Shown here: positions 53,600-62,183 of the stretch, piece after piece
Layout: each line of letters opens with the position of its first letter
Numbering within the stretch: the first letter of the stretch is position 1
Source: Rhodospirillales bacterium
GTDB lineage: Bacteria > Pseudomonadota > Alphaproteobacteria > Rhodospirillales > Shumkoniaceae
Length of the DNA: 64,000 bases
Assembly: GCA_018432935.1 (NCBI GenBank)
Contig: JAHDSF010000017.1
Coordinates: 62,001 to 126,000, forward strand
Reading direction: 5' to 3'
Position numbers and translations under genes: made by a program
The notes under the pieces: generated by a model
Told to the model about the DNA's origin: nothing
The model's database searches: none
What the model saw: the letters and a program-made list of their open reading frames with translations, nothing else

Positions 53600-54688
53600 T
53601 CAGACCGCCTTTTCCGTCTCGGCATCGAACAGGTGCGTCTTGTCCATGTCGATCGCCAGTGGCAGCGGGTCGCCGGGTTCCAGCCCGGTCAAGGGAGGCA
53701 TCCGGGCGACCACCTCGCTGCCCGCAAGGTCGAAAAAGAACAGGGTGTCGGAACCGAGCGGCTCGACGACGTGGATCCGCGGCGCGATGTGGGCGCCGTT
53801 GCCGCCCGGAACCAGCTGGAAGAACTCGGGCCGGATGCCGAGCACGAGCTCGCGGTCGCGGTGGCGGCCAAAGCGCTCCTGCAACGCGGGCGACACCGCG
53901 AGCGCGCTGCCGTCGGCAAGCCGCAGGGCCAGTCCGCCGTCGCCGCCCTCGGCGCGGCAGCGCACGAAGTTCATGGTCGGCGCCCCGATGAAACCCGCGA
54001 CGAACACCGAGTTGGGGCGGTTATAGACCTCGTCCGGCGAGCCGATCTGCTCGATGTAGCCGTCCCGCAGCACCACGATGCGATCGGCCAGGGTCATCGC
54101 CTCGATCTGGTCGTGGGTGACGTAAATGACCGTGGTTTGAACGGTCTGGTGGAGCTTCTTGATCTCGGTCCGCATCTGGGTGCGAAGCTTGGCGTCGAGG
54201 TTCGACAGCGGCTCGTCGAACAGGAACACGTTCGGTCGCCGCACGATCGCCCGACCCATCGCCACCCGCTGCCGCTGCCCGCCCGAAAGCTGGCGCGGCT
54301 TGCGGTCGAGGAACTGGGTGATGTTGAGGATCCTGGCGGCGTGCTCCACGCGGTCCTTGATCTCGGCCGTCGGCAGCTTCTGCATCTCGAGGCCGAACGA
54401 CAGGTTCTTGAACACCGTCAGGTGCGGGTAGAGCGCATAGTCCTGGAACACCATCGCGATATCGCGATCCTTGGGAGCCAGCTCGTTGATGACCCGGTCC
54501 CCGATCGCGATCTCACCCGCGGTGATCTCCTCGAGGCCGGCGATCATGCGCAGGATCGTGCTCTTGCCACAGCCCGACGGCCCGACCAGCACGACGAACT
54601 CGTTGTGTCGGATCTCAAGGTCGACGCCGTGAACCACTTCGTTGTCGCCGAAGCGCTTGACGACCTTCCTCAAGCTCACGCCTGCCAT
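53600..54688 (-). CDS. Sugar ABC transporter ATP-binding protein (UgpC/MalK/MsmK type)
   Basis: A 362-residue ATPase: Walker A GPSGCGKS (about 37-44), signature LSGGQRQR, Walker B VFLFDEP, switch His in VTHDQ. The C-terminal third is the TOBE/MalK regulatory domain ([22 protein letters not shown]). Such ATPases can serve several CUT1 importers. In the operon it follows the isomerase-like gene after 67 bases. Confidence 0.94.
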   Translation of the reverse strand: MAGVSLRKVVKRFGDNEVVHGVDLEIRHNEFVVLVGPSGCGKSTILRMIAGLEEITAGEIAIGDRVINELAPKDRDIAMVFQDYALYPHLTVFKNLSFGLEMQKLPTAEIKDRVEHAARILNITQFLDRKPRQLSGGQRQRVAMGRAIVRRPNVFLFDEPLSNLDAKLRTQMRTEIKKLHQTVQTTVIYVTHDQIEAMTLADRIVVLRDGYIEQIGSPDEVYNRPNSVFVAGFIGAPTMNFVRCRAEGGDGGLALRLADGSALAVSPALQERFGRHRDRELVLGIRPEFFQLVPGGNGAHIAPRIHVVEPLGSDTLFFFDLAGSEVVARMPPLTGLEPGDPLPLAIDMDKTHLFDAETEKAV

Positions 54689-54755
54689 GCGTCCACTCCC
54701 TGCCCGGCCTATTCTACATCTTTTCTTATGCAGCCCTCACACCCGCGTACCGGCC

Positions 54756-56099
54756 TCACGTGAGTTCCAACACCGGCAGGTCAAGAAGCGACGCAAGGTG
54801 TCGCAACGCCGACCGATGATCGCCATAGGCCAGCGTCATGTGGTGTTCGAGTCCCTCGCCGATGATCGTCTCCAGCACCTTTCCCACCGGTCGGTCGAAG
54901 CGCACGACCCCGGAGGTGCCGGAATACGAGTTGGGCCGGTCAAGAACCTCGCCACCGCCCACCACCATGCGCAGCCCGCCCGCCGCCTGGTTCAGCCGGG
55001 CCAGGGTGACGCGCCCGGGCTTCAACGCGAAATCGTACAGCAGCGGCAGCTTGCGGTTGGAGTGAAGCGTCGCCCGCCGCGGTCCCGCCCCTGCCATCGA
55101 GATCGGCGCTTGGCCGCAGTGCCAGCAAACCGCCGTGTCGTCCGCCTCGTCGACGTCGACGAGATCGGTGTTGAAGGCGGGCGCGTCGCCGAGCCAGCGC
55201 AGGATCAGCGTCGTCAGGGTGCCGAAGACATCGGCCTCGCAGCCGCACGGGGTGCCGTCCTCCCCCATCATCCCCATCGGCCCGCAGGCTGCGCCGCCGA
55301 GCTCGGTGAAGAACTCCGGCCAGCAGCGCACCGCCAGCCCTGCGTAGCCGCTTTCGTCGGCGGTGCGGCGAAGGGCGGCATAGACCTTGAGGCTTTTCGC
55401 CAGGGCTTCCTGGTCGACCGCCTCGAGACCCTCCAATTCCGAACTGACGCGCGTCTTGACGCGGCCGACTTCCTCGACAGTGACGCCCCGGGCGCGTTCC
55501 AGAAAGGCAGAATGGTCAATGGCTTCGACGGTAATCCCGAAGCGATGCTTGAGGGCGGCCGCGTCGTAGCGGCAGGAATCGAAGCCGACCGGGTGGGCGC
55601 CGATAACGCCGATCCGGGTCTCCGCGAGCCGCCGCTTGACGGCGCTGGCACGCGCCGCCGCCCCAATCTCGGCCAGAGCGGCCGGATCATCGGCCTTGCG
55701 GTGAGCGAACCCGAGGCGTCGCCCATGGCGAGCCAGGGCGTGCCCTGCGAGGTTGAGCCCACACACGGTATTCAGGCGCAGCCGGCCGCCGGTGCGCGGC
55801 TCGGGAAACGACCACATGAACATCGGTGCAGAGAATTCCTCGGCCAGCGCCGCCGTCATCGAGGCGTCGGTGAAGGTTGCCTGAATGATGAGCAGCAGGT
55901 CGGGGTCGGCCGTCTTCAGCTTCGGCACCACCGCCCGCGCGGCATCGGCGTCGAAGAGCATGTCGGCACTGCCGACGATCTCGGCGTCCAGGGTCGCGAG
56001 CTGCCGCCAGGCGGCGGCCACCGCCTCGCCGGCAAACTCGGTATCGAACTGCGGCCGCGCCAGCACGAGGACCGCGATCTTCGGTCTCAACGCGTTCAT
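54756..56099 (-). CDS. L-fucose/L-arabinose isomerase-like protein (COG2407 type)
   Basis: A 447-residue protein of the FucI-like superfamily, without signal peptide. Conserved features are GFDSCRYDAAALKHRFG, the Cys-rich centre with RCWPEFFTELGGAACGPMGMM, GTPCGCEADVFGTLTTLIL and NTDLVDVDEADDTAVCWHCG. These carry the acidic metal ligands of ketol isomerases. The substrate is not predictable; within this operon it should convert an aldose to the ketose used by the aldolase. It is coupled to the aldolase gene by an ATGA overlap. Confidence 0.82.
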   Translation of the reverse strand: MNALRPKIAVLVLARPQFDTEFAGEAVAAAWRQLATLDAEIVGSADMLFDADAARAVVPKLKTADPDLLLIIQATFTDASMTAALAEEFSAPMFMWSFPEPRTGGRLRLNTVCGLNLAGHALARHGRRLGFAHRKADDPAALAEIGAAARASAVKRRLAETRIGVIGAHPVGFDSCRYDAAALKHRFGITVEAIDHSAFLERARGVTVEEVGRVKTRVSSELEGLEAVDQEALAKSLKVYAALRRTADESGYAGLAVRCWPEFFTELGGAACGPMGMMGEDGTPCGCEADVFGTLTTLILRWLGDAPAFNTDLVDVDEADDTAVCWHCGQAPISMAGAGPRRATLHSNRKLPLLYDFALKPGRVTLARLNQAAGGLRMVVGGGEVLDRPNSYSGTSGVVRFDRPVGKVLETIIGEGLEHHMTLAYGDHRSALRHLASLLDLPVLELT

Positions 56100-57139
56100 G
56101 AGCGTGGAAAATCCTTGTACTGCCTGTAGAAGTCCGGTCCACCGTACTCCAGTCCGATGCCGTCCCCAAAGGCGGGATGGTCGGTCCACGGCTTCGCCAT
56201 GGCGTCGGTGAGAACGTTGATCTCGTTCATGTAGGCAAGGCCCTCGCCGCGCAGCCCCGCGTCCACCGCGGCGAGATCGGGAAACGCCTGCGCGGCCTTC
56301 CACCAGATCGCCCGCCCCGCCAGGTAGCCGCTGGCGCCGGCCCGGTAGGCGTAGGAAAGGATGCGGCGGAACTGCTGCATCTCGGCGCCGGCGCTCAGCA
56401 TCACCCACGGCCGCGTCGCCGCCCGCCCCAGGGCATCGAACCAACGCTGGCACTCCGCCGCCCCGTCGGTGCCCGGCTCGGGCACGTCGGCCGCCGCAAG
56501 CGGGCTTTCCAGCTTGAAAATGTCGACCCCGAAGCGGGGGTCCGCGAAGGCTTCGAGAGAGCGTATCACCAGCTCGGGGCGCTTGGCGGAATGCTCGATG
56601 TAATCCTTGGTCTGTCCGGCCTCGTTCGGCAGCGGATAGACCAGCAGTTCGAGCAGGAAGCAGATGTCGTTCGCGGCACAGGCCCGCCCGACCCGTTCCA
56701 CGAACTCCTGCTGGCGCTCGCACACGCCCGGGTCGCCGTCGGGGCGGTACCAGGCGAGCACCTTCACCCCCTCGGCACCGAGACGGCGGATCTTGCCGAC
56801 GCTCCAATCCCCAATCTCGCGCGAAAGGCGGCCGCCTGCGGTCTCCTCGAACGCATGATCCTCCAGGGTCACCAGCAGCCCCTTGCGCGGATCGAGACGG
56901 GCCGCGCAGCGCGGGAAAGCCCAGATCGGGTCGAGCAAGACCGCCGAGGCGGCAGGGGACAGCGCGTCCACCAGCGCCTCCTTCACCGAAGCCACCTCGT
57001 CGTAGGTGGCCTCGCCGCCCTTGCGCTGGCGGACCAGGGAGAAGATGGGTGGCCGCTGGTCCGCCGCCACCATCTTGAAGCGGCCGTTGTCGTCGGCCAG
57101 ACGGCGCATGGACCACAGCTTTCCCGACGAAACGTGCAT
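56096..57139 (-). CDS. LacD/YihT-like class I sugar-phosphate aldolase
   Basis: A 347-residue TIM-barrel aldolase of the tagatose-1,6-bisphosphate aldolase family. The N-terminal SSGKLWSMRRLADDNGRFKMVAADQRPP is characteristic, and the Schiff-base Lys is in VDIFKLESP. At 347 residues it is a little longer than LacD (about 325). No sugar kinase is encoded in the operon, so the phosphate donor enzyme is elsewhere or the substrate is already phosphorylated. ATG at 57139 follows GGAAGGAG; it is the first gene of the leftward operon. Confidence 0.85.
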   Translation of the reverse strand: MHVSSGKLWSMRRLADDNGRFKMVAADQRPPIFSLVRQRKGGEATYDEVASVKEALVDALSPAASAVLLDPIWAFPRCAARLDPRKGLLVTLEDHAFEETAGGRLSREIGDWSVGKIRRLGAEGVKVLAWYRPDGDPGVCERQQEFVERVGRACAANDICFLLELLVYPLPNEAGQTKDYIEHSAKRPELVIRSLEAFADPRFGVDIFKLESPLAAADVPEPGTDGAAECQRWFDALGRAATRPWVMLSAGAEMQQFRRILSYAYRAGASGYLAGRAIWWKAAQAFPDLAAVDAGLRGEGLAYMNEINVLTDAMAKPWTDHPAFGDGIGLEYGGPDFYRQYKDFPRS

Positions 57140-57221
57140 CCCGGTCTCCTTCCCTCGCATCTTGCGGCACCGCGGCGGACACTTGGGCGGTCCGCTTCCG
57201 CTCCTAGGCGGAGCCTATTTA

Positions 57222-57250
57222 ACTGTAGGAAAACCGACACCCACCCGCAA
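57222..57250 (-). promoter_or_regulatory. Promoter of the sugar operon
   Basis: Read leftward: -35 TTGCGG (57250-57245), 17-base spacer, -10 TACAGT (57227-57222). Transcription would begin near 57215, about 75 bases before the aldolase ATG. Confidence 0.55.
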
Positions 57251-57254
57251 GTTC

Positions 57255-57272
57255 ATTTTCGTTTTCGAACAT
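57255..57272. promoter_or_regulatory. DeoR/GlpR-type operator palindrome
   Basis: ATTTTCGTTTTCGAACAT is an 18-base dyad with arms ATnTTCG and CGAAnAT around a 4-base TTTT centre. This matches the shape of operators bound by DeoR-family sugar repressors such as GlpR and AgaR. It lies just upstream of the -35 box of the leftward operon and in the divergent gap with the DMT gene. No DeoR regulator is encoded in the window. Confidence 0.6.
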
Positions 57273-57344
57273 CAATAGGTCATGATCGAACTTGCTTGGG
57301 GGGCTGTCTGCCGCTACGAGGTGGGAACCGGCAGGAGGGGAAGC

Positions 57345-58217
57345 ATGTATCAGCCGCTGGTGACCAGCCGCGTCCGCGGTCAGGACGGGGGAAAGGGCAT
57401 CCTTCTCATGCTCCTGGCGATGTTCCTGCTGGTTGGCATGGACGCGCTGGCCAAGCTCCTGACCGCCGATTACCCCATCATCGAGGTCCTGTGGTCGCGG
57501 TTCTTCTTCCATTTCCTGGCGATGCTCCTGGTGATGGGCCGCCGCATCCCGATCGTTGCCACCACCCTGCATCCGGGCTTGCAGGCGCTGCGGGCCTTCA
57601 CGGTCCTGTTTACCAACGCCGCCATGGTGACGGCGATGTTCTACATCCCGCTGGCCGAGACCGCCGCGCTGGCGGCAGCATCGCCGTTCTTCGTCGCGCT
57701 GTTGTCGGCGCCTCTGCTGCGAGAGCCGGTGGGATGGCGGCGGCTGGCCGGGATCGTGGTCGGCTTCGCCGGCGTCCTGGTGGTGGTCCGGCCTGGAGCC
57801 GGCGTATTGCATCCCGCCGCCTTCCTGGTCCTGGCCGCCGCGCTGCTGTACGCCGTCAACCAGATCGTGATGCGTTACCTCGGCGGCTTCGATTCCCCGC
57901 TTACGACGGTGTTCTATACCGCCCTCGTCGGCACTCTCTGCACGAGCGCCCTGGTGCCTTTCGTCTGGGTCTGGCCGACCCTCGGCGGATGGTGTGTGAT
58001 GGCGGCGATGGGCGTTCTCAGCCTGACCGGTCAGTACATCCTCGTTCAGGCCTTCGCCGCCGCCCCGGCCGCCCTGGTCTCGCCCTTCAACTTCTCCACC
58101 CTGCTGTGGGCCACTCTGTTCGGCTGGGTGTTGTTCGGCGACTTGCCGGACGGGGTCACCATCGCCGGCTCGGCCCTCATCGTCGCCAGCGGCATCGCCG
58201 TCCTGCGTTCCCGCTAG
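57345..58217 (+). CDS. DMT-superfamily (EamA) transporter
   Basis: A 290-residue inner-membrane protein with ten helices in two EamA repeats; the first ends VLWSRFFFHFLAMLLV and the second ends LVSPFNFSTLLWATLFGWVLFGDLPDGVT, the standard repeat signature. Usually exports small metabolites. The ATG at 57345 is chosen because of the strong AGGAGGGG at 57332-57339; an earlier in-frame ATG at 57282 has no ribosome site. Confidence 0.9.
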   Translation: MYQPLVTSRVRGQDGGKGILLMLLAMFLLVGMDALAKLLTADYPIIEVLWSRFFFHFLAMLLVMGRRIPIVATTLHPGLQALRAFTVLFTNAAMVTAMFYIPLAETAALAAASPFFVALLSAPLLREPVGWRRLAGIVVGFAGVLVVVRPGAGVLHPAAFLVLAAALLYAVNQIVMRYLGGFDSPLTTVFYTALVGTLCTSALVPFVWVWPTLGGWCVMAAMGVLSLTGQYILVQAFAAAPAALVSPFNFSTLLWATLFGWVLFGDLPDGVTIAGSALIVASGIAVLRSR

Positions 58218-58306
58218 ACGGGCATTTAGGGGCTGGACTCCCAAATCCGCTTTGTGGATAGTGCCAGAAAATACGAATCAGCCCTTGAGGGAGGGTGGGG
58301 TAAACG

Positions 58307-58879
58307 ATGCAGGCTCGCCAAGCACCTCCTGCCTTTCGTTGGACGCGCCGCAACGTCCTTGTCCTAGGCCTCTCCGGCCTCGCCTCCGCCATCGCCTCTC
58401 CCGCCTCCGCCGTGCCGCCCCGCGCTGCACCGGCGCTCCCCCCGACTCGACGAATCCGCCTCGTCAACCCGCACAGCGGGGAGCGCGTGGACACCGTCTA
58501 CTGGGCCGACGGGGATTACGTTGCCGAAGCGATGAAGGAGATCGACTACCTGCTCCGCGACCACCGGCTGGAAGAGGTGCACCGGACCGATCCCAAGCTG
58601 ATCGACGTGCTCAGCCGACTGCAGGCGCGGCTCGATCTGAAGAAGCCGTTCCAGGTGATCTGCGGCTACCGCTCGCCGGCAACCAACGAGACCCTGGTCC
58701 GCACCGGTGCCGCCAAACACAGCTTCCACATGTACGGTCAGGCGGTCGACGTGAGGATCGAAGGCGCGTCGCTCAAGGACGTCTTCAACGCCGCGGTCTC
58801 GCTGCGCGGCGGCGGCGTCGGCAGGTATCCGCGGGCGCGGTACGTCCATATCGACACGGGTCCGGTCCGCACCTGGTGA
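58307..58879 (+). CDS. MepK-like murein endopeptidase (DUF882, M15 family)
   Basis: A 190-residue exported protein with a twin-arginine-like leader (TRRNVLVLGLSGLASA). The zinc-site motifs are HSFHMYGQAVDVRI (His and Asp ligands) and YVHIDTGPVRTW (His ligand), with CGYRSPATN preceding. MepK cleaves meso-DAP cross-links in peptidoglycan. The protein ends right after the last motif, as is typical. Convergent with the mscS gene. Confidence 0.92.
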   Translation: MQARQAPPAFRWTRRNVLVLGLSGLASAIASPASAVPPRAAPALPPTRRIRLVNPHSGERVDTVYWADGDYVAEAMKEIDYLLRDHRLEEVHRTDPKLIDVLSRLQARLDLKKPFQVICGYRSPATNETLVRTGAAKHSFHMYGQAVDVRIEGASLKDVFNAAVSLRGGGVGRYPRARYVHIDTGPVRTW

Positions 58880-58895
58880 GGTTCCGAGGGGCCCG

Positions 58896-60212
58896 TCAGC
58901 CGCCGCGCCGAACCTCGACCTGCGAGTCCGTCTTGAGATGGACGTCGCGCTGCGGGAACGGGATTTCGATTCCGTTGGCGTGAAATGCCTCCCACAGGTT
59001 CAGCAGCACGGCGCTGCGCACGTTCACCACTCCGCGGGCGGGATCCGAGATCCACAGCCGCAGCTCCATGTCCACGGAACTGTCGCCGAAGCCCGTCAGC
59101 CGGCATACCGGCTGCGGATCGCTCAGAACCCGGGGCACCGTCTGCGCCGCCTCGACCGCCAGCCTCATCACCAGCCGCACGTCCGAGTGATAGGCGACCC
59201 CGAACGGGATGATGAGCCGAAGCTGCGAGTTGCTGTACGACCAATTGACCACGCGCTCGGTAATAAGGTCCTCGTTGGGGATCAGCCATTCCTTGCCGTC
59301 CCTGGTCGTCACCGAAGTGTACCGCGCGTTCAGCGAGGACACCCAGCCGAAGCTGTCGCCGACCTCGATCACGTCGCCCGGCTTGATCGAGCGGTCGAGC
59401 AGCAGGATAAGGCCGCTGACCAGGTTCGAGACCAGCTTCTGCAGGCCGAAGCCGGCGCCGACACCGAGCGCGCCGGTAAACACCGCGAGCGCGGTGATGT
59501 CGACGCCGACGGTCCGCAGCGCGATCGCGAACACGACGATGATCATGATCAGGCGGAGCAGCTTGCCCAGCAGGACCTGCAACGACGGCGTCAGGGCGCG
59601 GGTGTGCTCCAGCCGGTGGTCGGCGATGCGGGCGAGCGCCAGCGCTATCCATAGCAGGACCGCGAACTGGATCAGTGCCGCGATGAAGGTGGCAAGATTG
59701 AGCCTGACGGCGCCGATGCCGAACTCGACCCCTTCAAGGAAGGCGACCAGCGGCTCCAGCAGGTCGAGGATGTTGAGGGCGGCGATCAGGAAGGCGAAGG
59801 CCGCGACCGTCCGCGAGGCGAGATCGCTGCGGATCAGGCGCGAAGTGAAGCGGATGACAATCCCCGCCGCCAACAGGTTGATCGCCGCCGACAGGATCAG
59901 GAAATCCGCGTCAAAGGTGCCGACGACGATCCGCTCGATCAGCAGCACCGCGAGGGCGGCCAGCGGAAACGCCAGCCCCGGCAGGGTACGGATCAGGCGG
60001 GTGATAGTGGGAAGGCTGGACCAGTGCCGCGCCGCCACCACCCGGAACCGGCGCTCCAGCGGCTTCGCGATCAGCAGGGCGAGCCCGACGCCGACGGCGA
60101 CCGCGACGAACTGCGCCAGGGTCGCCCACGTGAGAACGTCCGACACCAGCCACAGCTCGAGGCGACCCCAAAGGGCTCGCACGCCGGTCTCGATGCCCGC
60201 AAGGTCGAACAT
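58896..60212 (-). CDS. MscS-family mechanosensitive ion channel
   Basis: A 438-residue membrane protein with about five to six helices: several N-terminal helices, a pore helix in ALAVFTGALGVGAGFGLQKLVSNLVSGLILLLDRSIKPGD, then the beta domain VGDSFGWVSSLNARYTSVTTRDGKEWLIPNEDLI and the C-terminal cytoplasmic cage with PQRDVH. Releases solutes on osmotic downshock. Larger than MscS (286) because of the N-terminal membrane extension. Confidence 0.94.
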   Translation of the reverse strand: MFDLAGIETGVRALWGRLELWLVSDVLTWATLAQFVAVAVGVGLALLIAKPLERRFRVVAARHWSSLPTITRLIRTLPGLAFPLAALAVLLIERIVVGTFDADFLILSAAINLLAAGIVIRFTSRLIRSDLASRTVAAFAFLIAALNILDLLEPLVAFLEGVEFGIGAVRLNLATFIAALIQFAVLLWIALALARIADHRLEHTRALTPSLQVLLGKLLRLIMIIVVFAIALRTVGVDITALAVFTGALGVGAGFGLQKLVSNLVSGLILLLDRSIKPGDVIEVGDSFGWVSSLNARYTSVTTRDGKEWLIPNEDLITERVVNWSYSNSQLRLIIPFGVAYHSDVRLVMRLAVEAAQTVPRVLSDPQPVCRLTGFGDSSVDMELRLWISDPARGVVNVRSAVLLNLWEAFHANGIEIPFPQRDVHLKTDSQVEVRRGG

Positions 60213-60448
60213 GGCGACGTCTCCCAGGTTGCAGAGCGCCTTGCATATGAGAATTCAGCTTCGGCGACGGAACGCCGCCCGGGCCGGATGTCGGTTGCAC
60301 TCCAGTTCGCGGCGAGGAACCCACCATGGGGCCCCTGACGTACGCGATGCACCGACGGGGCAACCAAAGCCGCCCAGTGTTTCCCGTTGCCCGCCGGTGC
60401 GCCGCGCGCTATAGCCGGCTCTGCCGTCGTCCGCGTGGAGCCTTGGTT

Positions 60449-62128
60449 ATGACCTCGCGCCTGTTCGCCCTTCCCGCCCTTCTCTTGGCCTGGGGCCTGA
60501 GCCTGGGCATCTGGTGGCATCTCGGGCGCCCGGTCCCGCTGCCGGACCTCCCGACGCCCAAGCTGGAGTGCGTTTCATACTCGCCGTACGACGGCGACCA
60601 GAACCCGCTGATCCATATCTTCACCGTCCCGGAGGAGAGGCTGCGGGCCTCGCTCTCCTCGCTCAAGCAATACACCGACTGCATCCGCCTCTATTCGGCG
60701 GTCGGCGTCTATCCCGACGTGGTCCGGGTCGCCGCCGAACTCGACCTCAAGGTCATGCTGGGCATCTGGATCGGCGCCAACGACGCGTTGAATCAGCGCG
60801 AGATCGAGGAGGCCCTGACCCTCGCCCACGCCCACCCCGACACCGTCAAGATGCTGATCGTCGGCAACGAGGTGCTGCTGCGGCGCGAAATGTCGGGCGA
60901 GCGGCTGGCCGGCATCATCCGCTCGGTGAAGGAGCGTACCAGTCTGCCCGTAGCCTACGCCGACATCCCGCATTTCTGGCAGAAGTACCCGGTGGTCGCA
61001 GAGGCGACCGACGTGGTCGGAATCCATCTGTTGCCGTACTGGGACGACCCGACGCCGTTCTCGATCGACGAGGTCCAGGACCATCTGCGCCGGCTGGCCG
61101 GCACCATCCACAAGCAGTTCCCGGACAAGCCGCTCCTGATCGCCGAGGTCGGCTGGCCAAGCGCGGGTCGGACCCGCGGCGGCGCCGTGCCCAGCCTGGT
61201 CAACGAGGCCCGTTTCGTGCGCGAGTTCGCCACCTGGGCTCCGCGCGAGGGGCTGTCCTACAACCTGATCGAAGGCTGGGACCAGCCCTGGAAGCGCGAG
61301 CCGGAAGGCACTGTCGGCGGCTACTGGGGCATGATCGATCGCAACCTGCAGCCGAAGTTTCCGCTCCAGGGGCCGGTGTCCGAATGGCCACGCTGGCGTC
61401 AGGCGGCCCTGTTCACGGGCATCGTCGGCAGCCTCGTCGTGGGTGCGGCCCTGTTTGCACGTCGGAGAATCGCTCCTTCCTCATGGTTGGCGCTCGGCGT
61501 GCTCGGGGCGCTCACTGGCGCCGCCCTGATCGGGGTCGGCGAGATGCTCGACACCATCCCGATCACGACCTTCGGCACCATCGGCTTTGCAGCGCTCGGC
61601 GTGCTCACGGCAGCATCCGCCGTGCTGTTGGCGACGCATGCGATCGAAGGCCCGTCGGCCTGGCTCAGCGAGGTGCGGCCGGCCCCGTTCTCGCGACTCG
61701 TCGAATGGGTCAAGGCGCCCTTCTATCCTCTCGGGCCGAGCATCCGGCTCGGGCTGCTGCACTGGGCGGTTGCCGGATCGGCCGCGGTAGTCACGTTGGC
61801 GTTGGCCTTCGACGGCCGCCATCGCGACTTTCCAACCGTCGGCTACCTGATCCCGGCGATCGCCTTCCTCGTCCATGCCTGGCGCAGCCGCAGGATCCCG
61901 GTCAACGGCGCACGCAGCGAAGAAGCCTGGTTCGGCGCAATCCTGGCGATCGGTGCGCCGCTGACGATCGACTGGCACCTCAACGTCGAGGCCATCCTGT
62001 GGGCCGTGACGTCGATCGCCCTGGCGGTGCCGTGGCTGCCGTATTCGCTGCGCGAGGCGAAGCGCCTTGCTGCGCTCGCCCGCGGGAGCCGGCCGGCTGC
62101 GGAGCCAACCGCGAGGACCGCCTCATGA
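60449..62128 (+). CDS. GH17-type beta-glucanase with C-terminal membrane domain
   Basis: A 559-residue protein: a signal anchor (about 4-20), a periplasmic glycoside hydrolase family 17 domain (about 30-310) with the acid/base Glu141 in GNEVLLR and nucleophile Glu233 in IAEVGWPS, and seven hydrophobic segments from about 315 to 540. Similar proteins in proteobacteria modify or branch cyclic or linear beta-1,3-glucans alongside glucan synthases. No synthase is in view, but the next gene downstream of the window could be one. ATG at 60449 chosen, with GGAG upstream; the open frame extends to 60326. Confidence 0.85.
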   Translation: MTSRLFALPALLLAWGLSLGIWWHLGRPVPLPDLPTPKLECVSYSPYDGDQNPLIHIFTVPEERLRASLSSLKQYTDCIRLYSAVGVYPDVVRVAAELDLKVMLGIWIGANDALNQREIEEALTLAHAHPDTVKMLIVGNEVLLRREMSGERLAGIIRSVKERTSLPVAYADIPHFWQKYPVVAEATDVVGIHLLPYWDDPTPFSIDEVQDHLRRLAGTIHKQFPDKPLLIAEVGWPSAGRTRGGAVPSLVNEARFVREFATWAPREGLSYNLIEGWDQPWKREPEGTVGGYWGMIDRNLQPKFPLQGPVSEWPRWRQAALFTGIVGSLVVGAALFARRRIAPSSWLALGVLGALTGAALIGVGEMLDTIPITTFGTIGFAALGVLTAASAVLLATHAIEGPSAWLSEVRPAPFSRLVEWVKAPFYPLGPSIRLGLLHWAVAGSAAVVTLALAFDGRHRDFPTVGYLIPAIAFLVHAWRSRRIPVNGARSEEAWFGAILAIGAPLTIDWHLNVEAILWAVTSIALAVPWLPYSLREAKRLAALARGSRPAAEPTARTAS

Positions 62129-62183
62129 CCCCTCTCCTTGCATTGCCCGGGCGCCCCTAGGAGCCGCAGCAAGGCGCCTCACC

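Noticed and set aside
56177-58261. 694-codon + strand open frame spanning the aldolase and DMT genes
   Set aside because: It crosses an operon promoter and two well-supported genes in other frames, with no recognisable domain.
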